Counted from the stretch's first letter, positions 34,168 through 42,161 are shown. The stretch is 64,000 bases of DNA from Xenorhabdus vietnamensis (GCF_002127535.1 NZ_MUBJ01000022.1:1-64000), one strand, 5' to 3'. Program-made: numbers and translations. Notes: generated from the sequence alone by a model not told the origin.

Positions 34168-35316
34168 TTAGGCTGCTTTTACTATGTAATTGAATGCTAT
34201 GTTGCGTGGACGAGTTTCCGTTGCTGTACGCACCGCGCGGGATGCATCAAATGTCCAAGTTGCTGCGCCATAACCTGTATTAGAAGATGATGGGCTAAGC
34301 CCTGTTGCATATAACCAACTTGATGCTTGGAATGGGCCAGAGGCTACTGCATCATGAAACAGTTGTGTTCTTCCAAATGTTCCTACAATATTCTGAATAG
34401 TATCAGTCTGAGATGATAATAATGCGCGCCCAGCATCATTGCCGCTCCCGCCATCCCAGCCGCGAATAAACTCCCCTCTCAAATCAGGTAGTCTGCCAGA
34501 TGGATAGGCAAGGGCCAGTTTTGGGTATTTTTCTTTGTCAAATAGGTCACCGTTGCATTGAAACCAGCCTTCCGGTGGAATTTTTGACGGCCAAGGAATA
34601 GGGACTCCAACCGGTAAAGTTGAGCCTTCCTGCAAACCGAGGTTTTTCACAAACTCATTTTTGTCTGGAATATCTGCGCCATTCTTGCTTTTCTCTAGAC
34701 GGGTATTAGCATTATCGTTAGCCTCTTTTACCGCTTTTGATGTTGCTGCATAAGTTTCGCTATTACTGTCCAATGCGCTGCTCAGGATCACAAATCCCTT
34801 CTCTTTCAGCGTCGCATCAGGATGGTTACGGCTGTTCGCGTGTTTCTGAATGGAATCATCCACATATTCACGTGTTGCCAGAATCACAGATGGGTCAACT
34901 TTCAATGTCACCGCGTTAGCGCTGCTGACAATCAGAATCATGCGAATAGTCTGAGTCCGGCCGGAACCTTCCTGTAATTGAGGTTTGTAGGTTTCCGCGC
35001 AGTTACCCACGGCAATCAAAATGCCGTCTTTGTCAAACAGGCCGATTTCACGGATCCACCAGCCGCCTTCGCTTTCAGGGATAACCTGCTCTGCAATGAT
35101 CTGGTTGGTATTTTTAGGATCAATGCTTAGTGTGTTAATCGCCGCACGACGTTTTTCATTAATCAGTTTGGTTTGTTTGGTGTCCGGTGTCGGCAGCTTG
35201 CCATCACCATCACCGACGGCCATATGGGTAATTTCAATTTTAGTCCCCAATGCTGTGGCATTCGCCAATTTCTCTGCACCTAGCTGCGTCAACAGCGCAA
35301 AATATTTAGTACTCAT
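34168..35316 (-). CDS. H: tail fibre protein H, expressed form
   Basis: The 382-residue fibre recognises the target cell surface. Residues 1-155 form the conserved P2-type fibre N-terminus (MSTKYFALLTQLGAEKLANA, HMAVGDGDGKLPTPD, GGWWIREIGLFDKDG). A short shaft follows (about 160-225), then crossover site 3 coding EFVKNLGLQEG, then a collar domain (PPEGWFQCNGDLFDKEKYPK) and the variable tip (GWDGGSGNDAGRALLSSQTD, SRAVRTATETRPRNIAFNYI). It overlaps gpI by 4 bases. P2 H has about 669 residues, so the shaft is short. The tip can be exchanged by inversion with the cassettes at 32219-33402. Confidence 0.92.
   Translation of the reverse strand: MSTKYFALLTQLGAEKLANATALGTKIEITHMAVGDGDGKLPTPDTKQTKLINEKRRAAINTLSIDPKNTNQIIAEQVIPESEGGWWIREIGLFDKDGILIAVGNCAETYKPQLQEGSGRTQTIRMILIVSSANAVTLKVDPSVILATREYVDDSIQKHANSRNHPDATLKEKGFVILSSALDSNSETYAATSKAVKEANDNANTRLEKSKNGADIPDKNEFVKNLGLQEGSTLPVGVPIPWPSKIPPEGWFQCNGDLFDKEKYPKLALAYPSGRLPDLRGEFIRGWDGGSGNDAGRALLSSQTDTIQNIVGTFGRTQLFHDAVASGPFQASSWLYATGLSPSSSNTGYGAATWTFDASRAVRTATETRPRNIAFNYIVKAA
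34463..34623 (-). repeat. 161-bp perfect inverted repeat, right arm (inside H)
   Basis: Exact complement of 33001-33161. It lies inside the H coding sequence directly after crossover site 3. Confidence 0.95.
34627..34652 (-). repeat. invertase crossover site 3 inside H
   Basis: The plus-strand sequence opens TTCCTGCAAACCGAGGTTTT. This is the gix/cix pattern: two 12-bp half-sites around a GA centre. It codes VKNLGLQE in H and is inverted relative to sites 1 and 2, as required for inversion rather than deletion. Confidence 0.85.
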
Positions 35317-35921
35317 GCTCTAATCCTCATGTCATCAATAATATGTATGCCCACGCCCATAATTTCTGAGCCGAATACTGTCACTTGTTCCGGGAGATAA
35401 GGGTAAACTGTCAGCTCATCACCACTGTAAGTCGCCGCCGAGTAGTGATATTCACCGCGTGTATCCAGATTGATGTCCAACCCAATCAAATGCCGACTGA
35501 CTGGCTTGGCATCAAAAATCAGGTTTTCCAGTTCTTCGAACATTTCATGGGTGATACCGCTATCCAGCACACCAATATCCAGCTTGAAGGTGCCCGGTAC
35601 ATCGTTGGTTTGCCACCACTCTTTTACACGGATGAGATAACCCAATGGTTCAACAACCCGCCGAATTGCTCCAATTGTTCCTTTGTGTTTGTGCAGGAAC
35701 AGCGAGCTTTTGATTACCTTCCTCTTGGTACTCTCAGGCCAGTTCTCGTCCCAACGATCGACTGACCATGCCCATGCCAAATAAGACAGCAGTGATGCCG
35801 GACAGGTGTCTGGGTTCCACAGTTCACGTAGCGGTACTTTGACCTTCTGCAATTCCGCGCAGGCTTTGGCCGCCGCAAGTTCTAGCTGGGTCGAACCCAT
35901 TGGTAGAAGGCGATCACTCAT
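35313..35921 (-). CDS. I: P2 gpI-like baseplate protein
   Basis: The 202-residue baseplate protein (P2: 176) begins MSDRLLPMGSTQLELAAAKA and has ELWNPDTCPASLLSYLAWAW, SLFLHKHKGTIGAIRRVVEP and RVKEWWQTNDVPGTFKLDI, all typical of gpI (tail protein I, PF09684). It overlaps J by 8 and H by 4 bases. Confidence 0.93.
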   Translation of the reverse strand: MSDRLLPMGSTQLELAAAKACAELQKVKVPLRELWNPDTCPASLLSYLAWAWSVDRWDENWPESTKRKVIKSSLFLHKHKGTIGAIRRVVEPLGYLIRVKEWWQTNDVPGTFKLDIGVLDSGITHEMFEELENLIFDAKPVSRHLIGLDINLDTRGEYHYSAATYSGDELTVYPYLPEQVTVFGSEIMGVGIHIIDDMRIRA

Positions 35922-36822
35922 CCGAGCCTCCCATCGTCAGGGTGGCTTTGGTGCAATAAGATGCCTGAGTTTTATCCAGTACCACGTCTTTCAATGGCGC
36001 TTTCAGTTCTACGCGCTGGACACCTTCCACATGCAATGCGGCATAAATCGCTGACAAACTAATGTCACGGCCCAGACGATGCTGTGCCGCGACATAGTGT
36101 TTCAGCTTCTGTTCTGCCGCCTTGCTAATAGGCTCTGATTCCGGTGTCGGAAAGATGTACAACACTGCATCAATTTCATATTCCACAATGCTGGCCGACT
36201 GAACTTTCAAGCGATCCGCCACCGGACGCACGTTTTCGTCGTTCAGCGCTTTTTCGACGATTTCCAGCAGCTCTTTGGAAGCTACGCCTTTGTCTTCTCG
36301 CGACATAATGGTCACGGTAACGTTAGCTGGCGACGGGCTTATTGCCGAGGCATCAGCAACACGTCCATCCGCACTGCGGGCATGATATTCATACGCACCA
36401 ACCGGGCCGGCGACGCTCAAGCCTTCAAAAGCCTGTGGAATGCGAACACGATAGTCGTTGTCAGATTCCATTACCGCAGGGGTCGGTGGTACGGTGGAGT
36501 TATCCGCAGGACTCAGAACCATGCGGGATACGTTGTTGTTCGCACCCAGCTGATCCAAATCGCTGCCTGTTGAATAGGCCACCATTACCGCCCGAGCAGC
36601 TTCGTTAACCCGTTGACGCAAGAGCAATTCGCGATAAACGTTCTCTTCCAGCAACTTGACCAAAGGTTCGGATTCCAGTTGCAAAGTGCGAGCAATGGCA
36701 TCTTGCTGATCTTCTGGATAGAGCGATATCAGCCCTTTTTTACGCTCTTCCAGCAGTTGTTCATAATCCAGTGGCTCAACCACATTTGGTGGTGGCAACT
36801 GACTTAAATCGATGGTTGACAT
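35914..36822 (-). CDS. J: baseplate protein J
   Basis: The 302 residues equal P2 gpJ length. It begins MSTIDLSQLPPPNVVEPLDY, with the baseplate J-like core (YRVRIPQAFEGLSVAGPVGA, YEYHARSADGRVADASAISP, VTVTIMSREDKG). J forms the baseplate wedge with W and I. It starts 3 bp after the W stop. Confidence 0.95.
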   Translation of the reverse strand: MSTIDLSQLPPPNVVEPLDYEQLLEERKKGLISLYPEDQQDAIARTLQLESEPLVKLLEENVYRELLLRQRVNEAARAVMVAYSTGSDLDQLGANNNVSRMVLSPADNSTVPPTPAVMESDNDYRVRIPQAFEGLSVAGPVGAYEYHARSADGRVADASAISPSPANVTVTIMSREDKGVASKELLEIVEKALNDENVRPVADRLKVQSASIVEYEIDAVLYIFPTPESEPISKAAEQKLKHYVAAQHRLGRDISLSAIYAALHVEGVQRVELKAPLKDVVLDKTQASYCTKATLTMGGSDE

Positions 36823-36825
36823 GAC

Positions 36826-37167
36826 TTACCTCACCGGAATAGAAAGTGAAAATTCTTTGGCGGATTGCTCATAAGTACCCGTAATATCCACTACCATTTT
36901 GCCATCCTGTAGGGTTTCCATCGTAATTGACGTCAATGTTACCCGCGGCTCCCAACGGCTGATTGCGGTATAGCTGGCTGCCATAACCTGAAGCCTAATT
37001 GCCGGATTTTGCGGCCAATCTATAAGTTCAGGCAGTAAAGAACCATAAGTACGACGTGCAATACGGCTTCCCACAGGAGTTAATAAAATATCGCTGACGG
37101 ATTGCCTGACATGTGCTAAATCTGTCAACTCTCGGCCTGTGTACCGATTCATCCCCAAGTACATCAT
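36826..37167 (-). CDS. W: baseplate protein W (gp25-like)
   Basis: The 113-residue gp25/W family baseplate wedge protein contains YTGRELTDLAHVRQSVSDIL, TPVGSRIARRTYGSLLPEL and DWPQNPAIRLQVMAA. It overlaps V by 4 bases. Confidence 0.95.
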   Translation of the reverse strand: MMYLGMNRYTGRELTDLAHVRQSVSDILLTPVGSRIARRTYGSLLPELIDWPQNPAIRLQVMAASYTAISRWEPRVTLTSITMETLQDGKMVVDITGTYEQSAKEFSLSIPVR

Positions 37168-37943
37168 ATTGGACCTCCAGAGGTTGCACCGCCTGATTGA
37201 ACACCGGAGTGTTTATGGGAATCCACAGTTATGCCGTTGGAAGTGAATGTGCCTTCAGAATGTTTAATGTTGCCGTTCATTTCTCCTTCCTCCTTCGCTG
37301 TCAGTTTGAGCTTCTTAGCCTCCATATTGATCTCTTTATTAGCGGATAATTTGATATCTTCCTTCTTAGACCCCAAGCTCATTTTGTTGTCCGATGTTAA
37401 TTTGATCTCATTTTGAGATTCCAGTCCAATCTCATTATAAGACTTCAATCCAATCTTGTTATAACCGGTTAATCCGATCTCATTCCAAGCAGTTAACTTA
37501 ATTTTGTTCTTCGCCTCCAGCGTGATTTCCGGCGCTTCAATTTTGAAAGACTTCAAGGCCTTGATTTCTCCGGTTCTAATACCACTGACAGTCAATGCAC
37601 CTGATTGTGGTTCATATTCCATCATTGCTCCATCAGGAAACTCAATGCGTACTGCTTGAGAAGAGATTGATGGTGCCGGACGTCCATTTGAAAAAATCGC
37701 TGGTAATACAAAGGCGGTAGTCAGCTCTCCGCCTATAGACAGTAATAAAACCTGTTCACCAGCACTGGGGGCCCACCATGTGCGGGAATTCCCCGCTCTG
37801 GATGTCAGCCAATGTATCCAGTCGGTTTTTAGATCACCTGTCGCAACCCGACACATACCTCTTGTGGTATCTATTTCGGAAACAACTCCTATTCGGATAA
37901 TGTTTCGCAATAAACGCATTATTTCGGTAAGTTGTGTATTCAT
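37164..37943 (-). CDS. V: tail spike protein V with extended repeat region
   Basis: V is the central membrane-piercing spike. The N-terminal OB-like part (about 10-110: RNIIRIGVVSEIDTTRGMCR, TDWIHWLTSRAGNSRTWWAP, GEQVLLLSIGGELTTAFVLP) matches P2 gpV. The start at 37943 (MNTQLTEIMRLL) fits P2; a longer start at 37985 is possible. Residues from about 150 repeat an 8-residue motif x-N-K/E-I-x-L-x-S/A (AWNEIGL, GYNKIGL, SYNEIGL, SQNEIKL, SDNKMSL, SANKEINM), likely extra turns of the triple beta-helix. The tail (HKHSGVQSGGATSGGPI) has the HxH-type iron-binding tip. It is about 48 residues longer than P2 V. Confidence 0.92.
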   Translation of the reverse strand: MNTQLTEIMRLLRNIIRIGVVSEIDTTRGMCRVATGDLKTDWIHWLTSRAGNSRTWWAPSAGEQVLLLSIGGELTTAFVLPAIFSNGRPAPSISSQAVRIEFPDGAMMEYEPQSGALTVSGIRTGEIKALKSFKIEAPEITLEAKNKIKLTAWNEIGLTGYNKIGLKSYNEIGLESQNEIKLTSDNKMSLGSKKEDIKLSANKEINMEAKKLKLTAKEEGEMNGNIKHSEGTFTSNGITVDSHKHSGVQSGGATSGGPI

Positions 37944-38014
37944 GGCGTAAAAGTCAGTTGTATGTTCATGACGCAAGAATGCCATGAAAAAGCAGGCTGG
38001 ACATTAAACTGAGG

Positions 38015-38034
38015 TTGTAGGAAACAGCATACAA
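38015..38034 (-). promoter_or_regulatory. Ogr-binding site of the V late promoter
   Basis: TTGT (38015-38018), 12 bases, ACAA (38031-38034), 71 bp upstream of the V start. It is a full match to the symmetrical P2 Ogr sequence. Confidence 0.8.
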
Positions 38035-38080
38035 ATCTAGAGATAAAATACTTTTAAATCAATGACATTAAAATAAAACA

Positions 38081-38112
38081 AAAAGCCTTCTCCAGAGTGA
38101 AAGAAGGCTTTT
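38081..38112 (-). terminator. terminator after Rz/Rz1
   Basis: AAAAGCCTTCT (38081-38091) and AGAAGGCTTTT (38102-38112) form an 11-bp stem. On the minus strand TTTTTG follows. It separates the X-holin-Rz transcript from the V promoter. Confidence 0.85.
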
Positions 38113-38157
38113 TACGATTTCTTGAATGATGCTGAACAGCATTGTAATGAGATGTGA

Positions 38158-38661
38158 TTATTCCGGTTTACACTGCCGAACAACATCACGTATATACTGT
38201 TGCAAATAGTCTAATTTGGACTGGTCACTGATCATTCCGGCTCGGATATCGTAAATAGCACGTCCAGCTTTTGCAGTGAGTTCGACTTGGGTTCCATTGC
38301 CCACGCTGCGGGCGCTGGTATCTCTGTTTTGGGTGAGCTGACAGGTAGCAAGGTTGGCGGCGGCGATTCGCACCCGCCGATGACCAGCAGCAATGTCAGC
38401 ACGCAAAGCCGCATTTTCTTCGGTAACATGAACTAACTTTCCTGAATAATATTCATCCAATTGTGCTGTCCGGTTTTGTGCATCTTTCATTTGCTGAATA
38501 GCAGCCAACGTTTCTGAACGTGCTTTTTGGTTGATGACAACAAGTTGTGCAGCTTGTTGTTGTTTTAAATTCGCCACTTCATTGAGAGATAGAGAACGAT
38601 GTCCCCACCAGCCAAGGCTCCCGCCAATGACCAAACTCACAATTAAAGGCATTTTCTTCAT
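38158..38661 (-). CDS. Rz-like i-spanin
   Basis: Rz is the inner-membrane spanin subunit that fuses inner and outer membranes during lysis. The 167-residue protein has one N-terminal membrane anchor (MKKMPLIVSLVIGGSLGWWG) and a periplasmic coiled coil (about 25-110, KQQQAAQLVVINQKARSETL). It contains an embedded Rz1 gene in another frame, the usual spanin arrangement. The start at 38661 was chosen because the membrane anchor begins there. Confidence 0.85.
   Translation of the reverse strand: MKKMPLIVSLVIGGSLGWWGHRSLSLNEVANLKQQQAAQLVVINQKARSETLAAIQQMKDAQNRTAQLDEYYSGKLVHVTEENAALRADIAAGHRRVRIAAANLATCQLTQNRDTSARSVGNGTQVELTAKAGRAIYDIRAGMISDQSKLDYLQQYIRDVVRQCKPE
38232..38414 (-). CDS. Rz1-like o-spanin lipoprotein, embedded in Rz
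   Basis: This 60-residue lipoprotein has signal peptide MRLCVLTLLLVIGGC, with lipobox cysteine 15, followed by a proline-rich segment (ESPPPTLLPVSSP). It is read in an alternative frame wholly inside Rz, as in lambda and P2 (lysC). Being Pro-rich with one lipidated Cys is the Rz1 signature. It would sit in the outer membrane and pair with Rz. Confidence 0.85.
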   Translation of the reverse strand: MRLCVLTLLLVIGGCESPPPTLLPVSSPKTEIPAPAAWAMEPKSNSLQKLDVLFTISEPE

Positions 38662-38806
38662 TGTTCTGATCCCCAACAAACCAGTTCAGTCTCCTGTATA
38701 TTGTTTATCCATGCGTACTATTTATCTCTGAGAGCTATCTATCTCTGAGAACTATCCATCCCTGGGAACTACAGCTATCCCCGCGAACTACAGCTATCCC
38801 CGCGAA
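38430..38806. other. no endolysin between holin and Rz
   Basis: In P2 order the lysozyme gene K lies between holin Y and the lys genes, followed by R and S tail-completion genes. Here only Rz coding sequence and the tandem repeats fill the space. No lysozyme, R or S frame was seen elsewhere in the window. Confidence 0.55.
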
Positions 38807-38818
38807 CTACAGTTCTCT
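38700..38818. repeat. degenerate 17-19-bp tandem repeat between holin and Rz
   Basis: Five imperfect copies on the theme TATC-CTG-GAACTA follow each other: TATCTCTGAGAGCTATC, TATCTCTGAGAACTATC, CATCCCTGGGAACTACAGC, TATCCCCGCGAACTACAGC and a last copy. They sit where an endolysin gene would be expected, and no lysozyme frame remains. Confidence 0.75.
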
Positions 38819-39070
38819 CGGCGCTTGATTGATCAGTTCGCTGACAATTTTGGCCGATTTTGACGCAGGCTCTAATTCCAGATTTTCCAGGATGTTTTTC
38901 AAGATCAGGGTTCGTTTCATCTGCTCCCGGCGGTTCAGAAGATAGGTCAGGATGCCGAGGGAAATGCTGGCGAACGCACCGAGCAGAAAACTCCACTCAT
39001 ATAAAGAGAGGCCGGAAAAAATGGCAGTAGTGCCGGCACAGGCATAAGTGGCGTGGCTGTATTTATCCAT
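38807..39070 (-). CDS. phage holin
   Basis: The 87-residue protein has two membrane helices (about 8-24 and 27-46; CAGTTAIFSGLSLYEWSFLL) followed by a charged C-terminal tail (NRREQMKRTLILKNILENLE), as in class II holins of P2-like and related phages. It lies 9 bp after X. Holin release is how tailocins leave the cell. Its usual partner endolysin was not found next to it. Confidence 0.8.
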   Translation of the reverse strand: MDKYSHATYACAGTTAIFSGLSLYEWSFLLGAFASISLGILTYLLNRREQMKRTLILKNILENLELEPASKSAKIVSELINQAPREL

Positions 39071-39079
39071 GCATACCCC

Positions 39080-39283
39080 TTAATCCCAAAGCTGGATAAT
39101 GGGTTTACTGGCAGCAGGCATAAATTCTGGCATTTCAACTTTCGTTCCATGAGGCAATACCGCGCCAAAATCAGCCAATCCGGGGTTTGCCTGCAACACA
39201 CGCTCAGTCATTCCCAACGTGCGACCATAATGACGCCAACAAATGGCATCAACCGTTTCATTTTGTTGTGCGATAACTTGCAT
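39080..39283 (-). CDS. X: tail protein X (LysM-like)
   Basis: The 67 residues equal P2 gpX length. It begins MQVIAQQNETVDAICWRHYG and continues RTLGMTERVLQANPGLADFG, a LysM-like fold binding peptidoglycan during baseplate assembly. The start at 39283 fits the family with AGGAG just upstream; upstream in-frame codons are not coding. Confidence 0.92.
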   Translation of the reverse strand: MQVIAQQNETVDAICWRHYGRTLGMTERVLQANPGLADFGAVLPHGTKVEMPEFMPAASKPIIQLWD

Positions 39284-39368
39284 ACACTCTCCTTTTCTTT
39301 GCAGAAAATAGTCGGTAAATCGAAGAGTTATGATCAAATAATTAGGAAAACATCTCAATCCGGTGAGA

Positions 39369-39388
39369 TTGTTAGATAAGCAGTACAA
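39369..39388 (-). promoter_or_regulatory. Ogr-binding site upstream of X
   Basis: TTGT (39369-39372), 12 bases, ACAA (39385-39388), 86 bp upstream of X. With the sites before V and FI, this gives one Ogr-dependent promoter for each of the three late transcripts in the remnant. Confidence 0.78.
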
Positions 39389-39446
39389 ATGCAGAACAAT
39401 TTTGAACCAGTGACCTGTACATAAATTTGTTTCAGTAATCACCTAA

Positions 39447-39481
39447 GCACAAAGGCAGGAAATAATTTCCTGCCTTTGTGC
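39447..39481 (-). terminator. 16-bp hairpin after the DinI-like gene
   Basis: GCACAAAGGCAGGAAA (39447-39462), loop taa, and the exact complement (39466-39481). It lies 60 bp past the dinI-like stop and probably ends the SOS transcript before the late X promoter. Confidence 0.75.
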
Positions 39482-39540
39482 TGTTTTATCTTAATTATGT
39501 GCCATTCCATCCATTGGAAGATTATGATCCTTTATCAGAG

Positions 39541-39777
39541 CTAATCAGATAACCAACTATCATCCTCCCAAACTTCTTGAATGAGTTCCATAATGTGATC
39601 ATGTTCACTGCTTTTTTTAGTTCCTGTCACTCTTACGGAGGTACTGCTACTGGTTGCAATTCTGAAATTTGTATCAGGATAGTGTGGTAATATTCTTTTT
39701 TTTAGTTCACTTTCTAGTGAAAGCATGACTGATTCAGAAACATTAGCTCTTTTATCGAAAAGTATTTCTACTCGCAT
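39541..39777 (-). CDS. DinI-like SOS protein
   Basis: The 78-residue protein matches DinI/ImpC: MRVEILFDKRANVSESVML, SLESELKKRILPHYPDTNFR, VTGTKKSSEHDHIMELIQEV and WEDDSWLSD, with the acidic C-terminal helix that contacts RecA. DinI modulates RecA filaments and thereby LexA and phage-repressor cleavage. It is second in a two-gene unit after the LexA box at 40063. Confidence 0.9.
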   Translation of the reverse strand: MRVEILFDKRANVSESVMLSLESELKKRILPHYPDTNFRIATSSSTSVRVTGTKKSSEHDHIMELIQEVWEDDSWLSD

Positions 39778-39796
39778 CCTTTTCCTCCCGCCAGAT

Positions 39797-40054
39797 CTAT
39801 TCTTCTATTGAACCAGAATTCCTTAATATTTTGTTACCGGTCACCTTATCACCTAACAGATTACTATCCAGTTTACTCTGGTAACTGTTAAATCTCTTTT
39901 CATAAGGTGCAGATAGCTCCGCTATCCAAACCAGTGCCAGCTCTTTGTCTTCCGCATGATTGCATTCACAACTTGTTGCCATTCGAGCAATAAAATTGAT
40001 GCGTTGCGCTACCAATGATTCCATAAGAGATTCCACTGATTTATCCGCCTCCAT
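39797..40054 (-). CDS. SOS-controlled hypothetical protein upstream of dinI
   Basis: An 85-residue acidic protein, MEADKSVESLMESLVAQRIN, FIARMATSCECNHAEDKELA, YEKRFNSYQSKL. It has a CxC pair and no membrane segment. I do not recognise it. It lies 8 bp after a perfect LexA operator and 19 bp before the dinI-like gene, so it is likely damage-induced and phage-borne. Confidence 0.7.
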   Translation of the reverse strand: MEADKSVESLMESLVAQRINFIARMATSCECNHAEDKELALVWIAELSAPYEKRFNSYQSKLDSNLLGDKVTGNKILRNSGSIEE

Positions 40055-40062
40055 ATAATAAG

Positions 40063-40078
40063 CTGTATATATATACAG
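40063..40078 (-). promoter_or_regulatory. perfect LexA operator (SOS box)
   Basis: CTGTATATATATACAG is the exact consensus and a perfect palindrome (CTGT-(AT)4-ACAG). It lies 8 bp before the 85-residue gene and controls that gene and dinI. A high-affinity box implies tight repression until DNA damage. Confidence 0.92.
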
Positions 40079-40139
40079 TACACGTAATAAGGCAAAATTT
40101 AAAGTAGTTTTTGCCTTTTCTGATGATTAAATTTGATAG

Positions 40140-42161
40140 TTAATAGCTATTATCCATTGTTTTAGTAGAAATATTTGCCAATTTGATGTATTTTTCTACT
40201 ATAACAATACTATGAGCTGTAAAATGCTTTTCATTAATCTGTTCATCCGTACAGTTATTGACAGAACTCCAAGATGAGAACTTTTTGCCCCTTTTATAAA
40301 CAATCCGTTCTGATCCTGATATGGTAGTGGACCCTGACCTAGCAGTAGATCCTGATTTTGGCACAATGGCCCATTGATGAAAGCGTGTGTTGATAAATCC
40401 TGCATGAGACAAAAATGGTGAAATTACGCCTTGTATAGATTGAACATCTTCACCATAAGGACTACCAAAAGGAATATGCTGGTAAAATAAACGAACAACC
40501 AAATCACAACGAGCAACCCATGGCCCGCCCTGTGCTTGAGTATAAGCAGCCCAATCTCCCTCATCTGCCGCCTGCAAAACGGCATTTACCTTATTGTCAG
40601 ATAAACGAACTTCCCTGAGACGACGTAATTCGCGCCAAACCGAAACTGGCGCTCCACCAATTTGTTGGAATTGACGAATACGCCAGCGGCTCGCCCAAGC
40701 AGTCACTGACTTTGCCATGTCGCGCAGGGATTCACCTGTTTCATGGTCTTTTTCTTCTTCCAGCGCATAGCCGTCGATATTTTTGGAAATATACTTCGCA
40801 ATGTAACCTGTCGCACTACCTTTGCTCGGATCGATTATCCTATAATCAAAACGAGCTTTTTTAGTTTCATCGCTCTGTAGCTCCTCCTGTTCTTCCTGAC
40901 AAGCATAATGCTCAAGGATCCCTCTAACTTGCTGCAGATACTCCGGCAACATGAACAGCACCATATGCCAATGAGGAGTACCATCATGATGTGGTTCCAC
41001 TACACGGAACCCAAATAGATTGATTCCTGCCCGAGCGAACGCAGCACGAGCCTTTGCCCAGACATTGCATAAATAACGCTGAGTATTATGTGGCGTTGCG
41101 CCATCCCAAGATTTAACAAATCCTCCTTTGTGCTGGACAGCATGGTATTTTGCAGGGGCTGTGATGGTATAAAACTCGCCAACACAGTTCATTTTATTGG
41201 CAACATCTTCAAAACCGCGCATCCTGACCATTAATTCACAACGTCGGATTGCAGGATTCGCGTTGCTATGAATAACCGTATCCGCCAGTGAAATTCGTTC
41301 CCCTTTTTCATTTTCTAAATCAAAACGTTTGAAAAACTCACGATTGCGCCGTTTTTGTTCCAGCCATTCCCTCAATGCTTGACGTGAAACATAAGGAGAA
41401 GCGGCTTGCTGTACTTGTCCAACGGCAATTGCCATGTGTTCAGATTGGATATCACGCAGACGTTTTAAACGAAAATACCACCAACGAGCTGACATCATGC
41501 GCAACATGCCAGAGCAGAGTTGATCGACCGATGGCATTTTGCGCCCACAATTAAAACGCTGCCAATAAGGGGGACGGGTACCACATTGTAAAGTCAGTTT
41601 TGCCAGCAATCGATACAACCTAGCGACACGGGAAAAATCCCCATCATCACAGTCAACTGAGGTTGATGCGTATTTTTTGGAAAAAAGCAAAGAGTAATAC
41701 TCATAGTTACCAGAAATAAAAACGGAGATATCGTGAGCAAGTTTCAAGAGTTGTTTGCGATCATACGTCGCCACATTTTCCAGTTGCTCAATAAAAGGAA
41801 AAGGCGTCATACCAGAAACACAATGGTTAAATTGATACCGTTCTTTTACTAACTGCAATCTCGGTAACACATTCTGCCCTACCGTTTTTCTCAGGAAAGA
41901 ATTTGCATCACGACGGCCTGAACGATTAAAGATATCGACATAACGACGACTGAAATATTTCGCCAGAAAATCCGGCATTTGTCCTATATATTGGTGACGC
42001 CATTGATGATCTTCCGCGTTGACTTCCCATAGCAAACGCTCTGCCATTGAAACACCTTGTGGTATATTCGGCTGAAACATCGCAGCTTGTTTACTTTTGA
42101 CTATCAGATAATCACTATTCTGTGCATAAGTGATTAAGTTACTATTCATCAACTTCACCAT
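40140..42161 (-). CDS. A: P2 gpA-like rolling-circle replication endonuclease
   Basis: A 673-residue HUH endonuclease. The metal-binding motif is PHWHMVLFM (His397, His399) and the tyrosine motif YIAKYISKN (Tyr453 and Tyr457), the two-tyrosine arrangement of P2 gpA, which nicks its own origin within the A gene. P2 gpA is about 761 residues. It may start at the fifth codon instead (42149), where GGTG precedes ATG. The remnant has no capsid genes, so the gene is a leftover of the phage replication module or amplifies the locus. Confidence 0.9.
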   Translation of the reverse strand: MVKLMNSNLITYAQNSDYLIVKSKQAAMFQPNIPQGVSMAERLLWEVNAEDHQWRHQYIGQMPDFLAKYFSRRYVDIFNRSGRRDANSFLRKTVGQNVLPRLQLVKERYQFNHCVSGMTPFPFIEQLENVATYDRKQLLKLAHDISVFISGNYEYYSLLFSKKYASTSVDCDDGDFSRVARLYRLLAKLTLQCGTRPPYWQRFNCGRKMPSVDQLCSGMLRMMSARWWYFRLKRLRDIQSEHMAIAVGQVQQAASPYVSRQALREWLEQKRRNREFFKRFDLENEKGERISLADTVIHSNANPAIRRCELMVRMRGFEDVANKMNCVGEFYTITAPAKYHAVQHKGGFVKSWDGATPHNTQRYLCNVWAKARAAFARAGINLFGFRVVEPHHDGTPHWHMVLFMLPEYLQQVRGILEHYACQEEQEELQSDETKKARFDYRIIDPSKGSATGYIAKYISKNIDGYALEEEKDHETGESLRDMAKSVTAWASRWRIRQFQQIGGAPVSVWRELRRLREVRLSDNKVNAVLQAADEGDWAAYTQAQGGPWVARCDLVVRLFYQHIPFGSPYGEDVQSIQGVISPFLSHAGFINTRFHQWAIVPKSGSTARSGSTTISGSERIVYKRGKKFSSWSSVNNCTDEQINEKHFTAHSIVIVEKYIKLANISTKTMDNSY

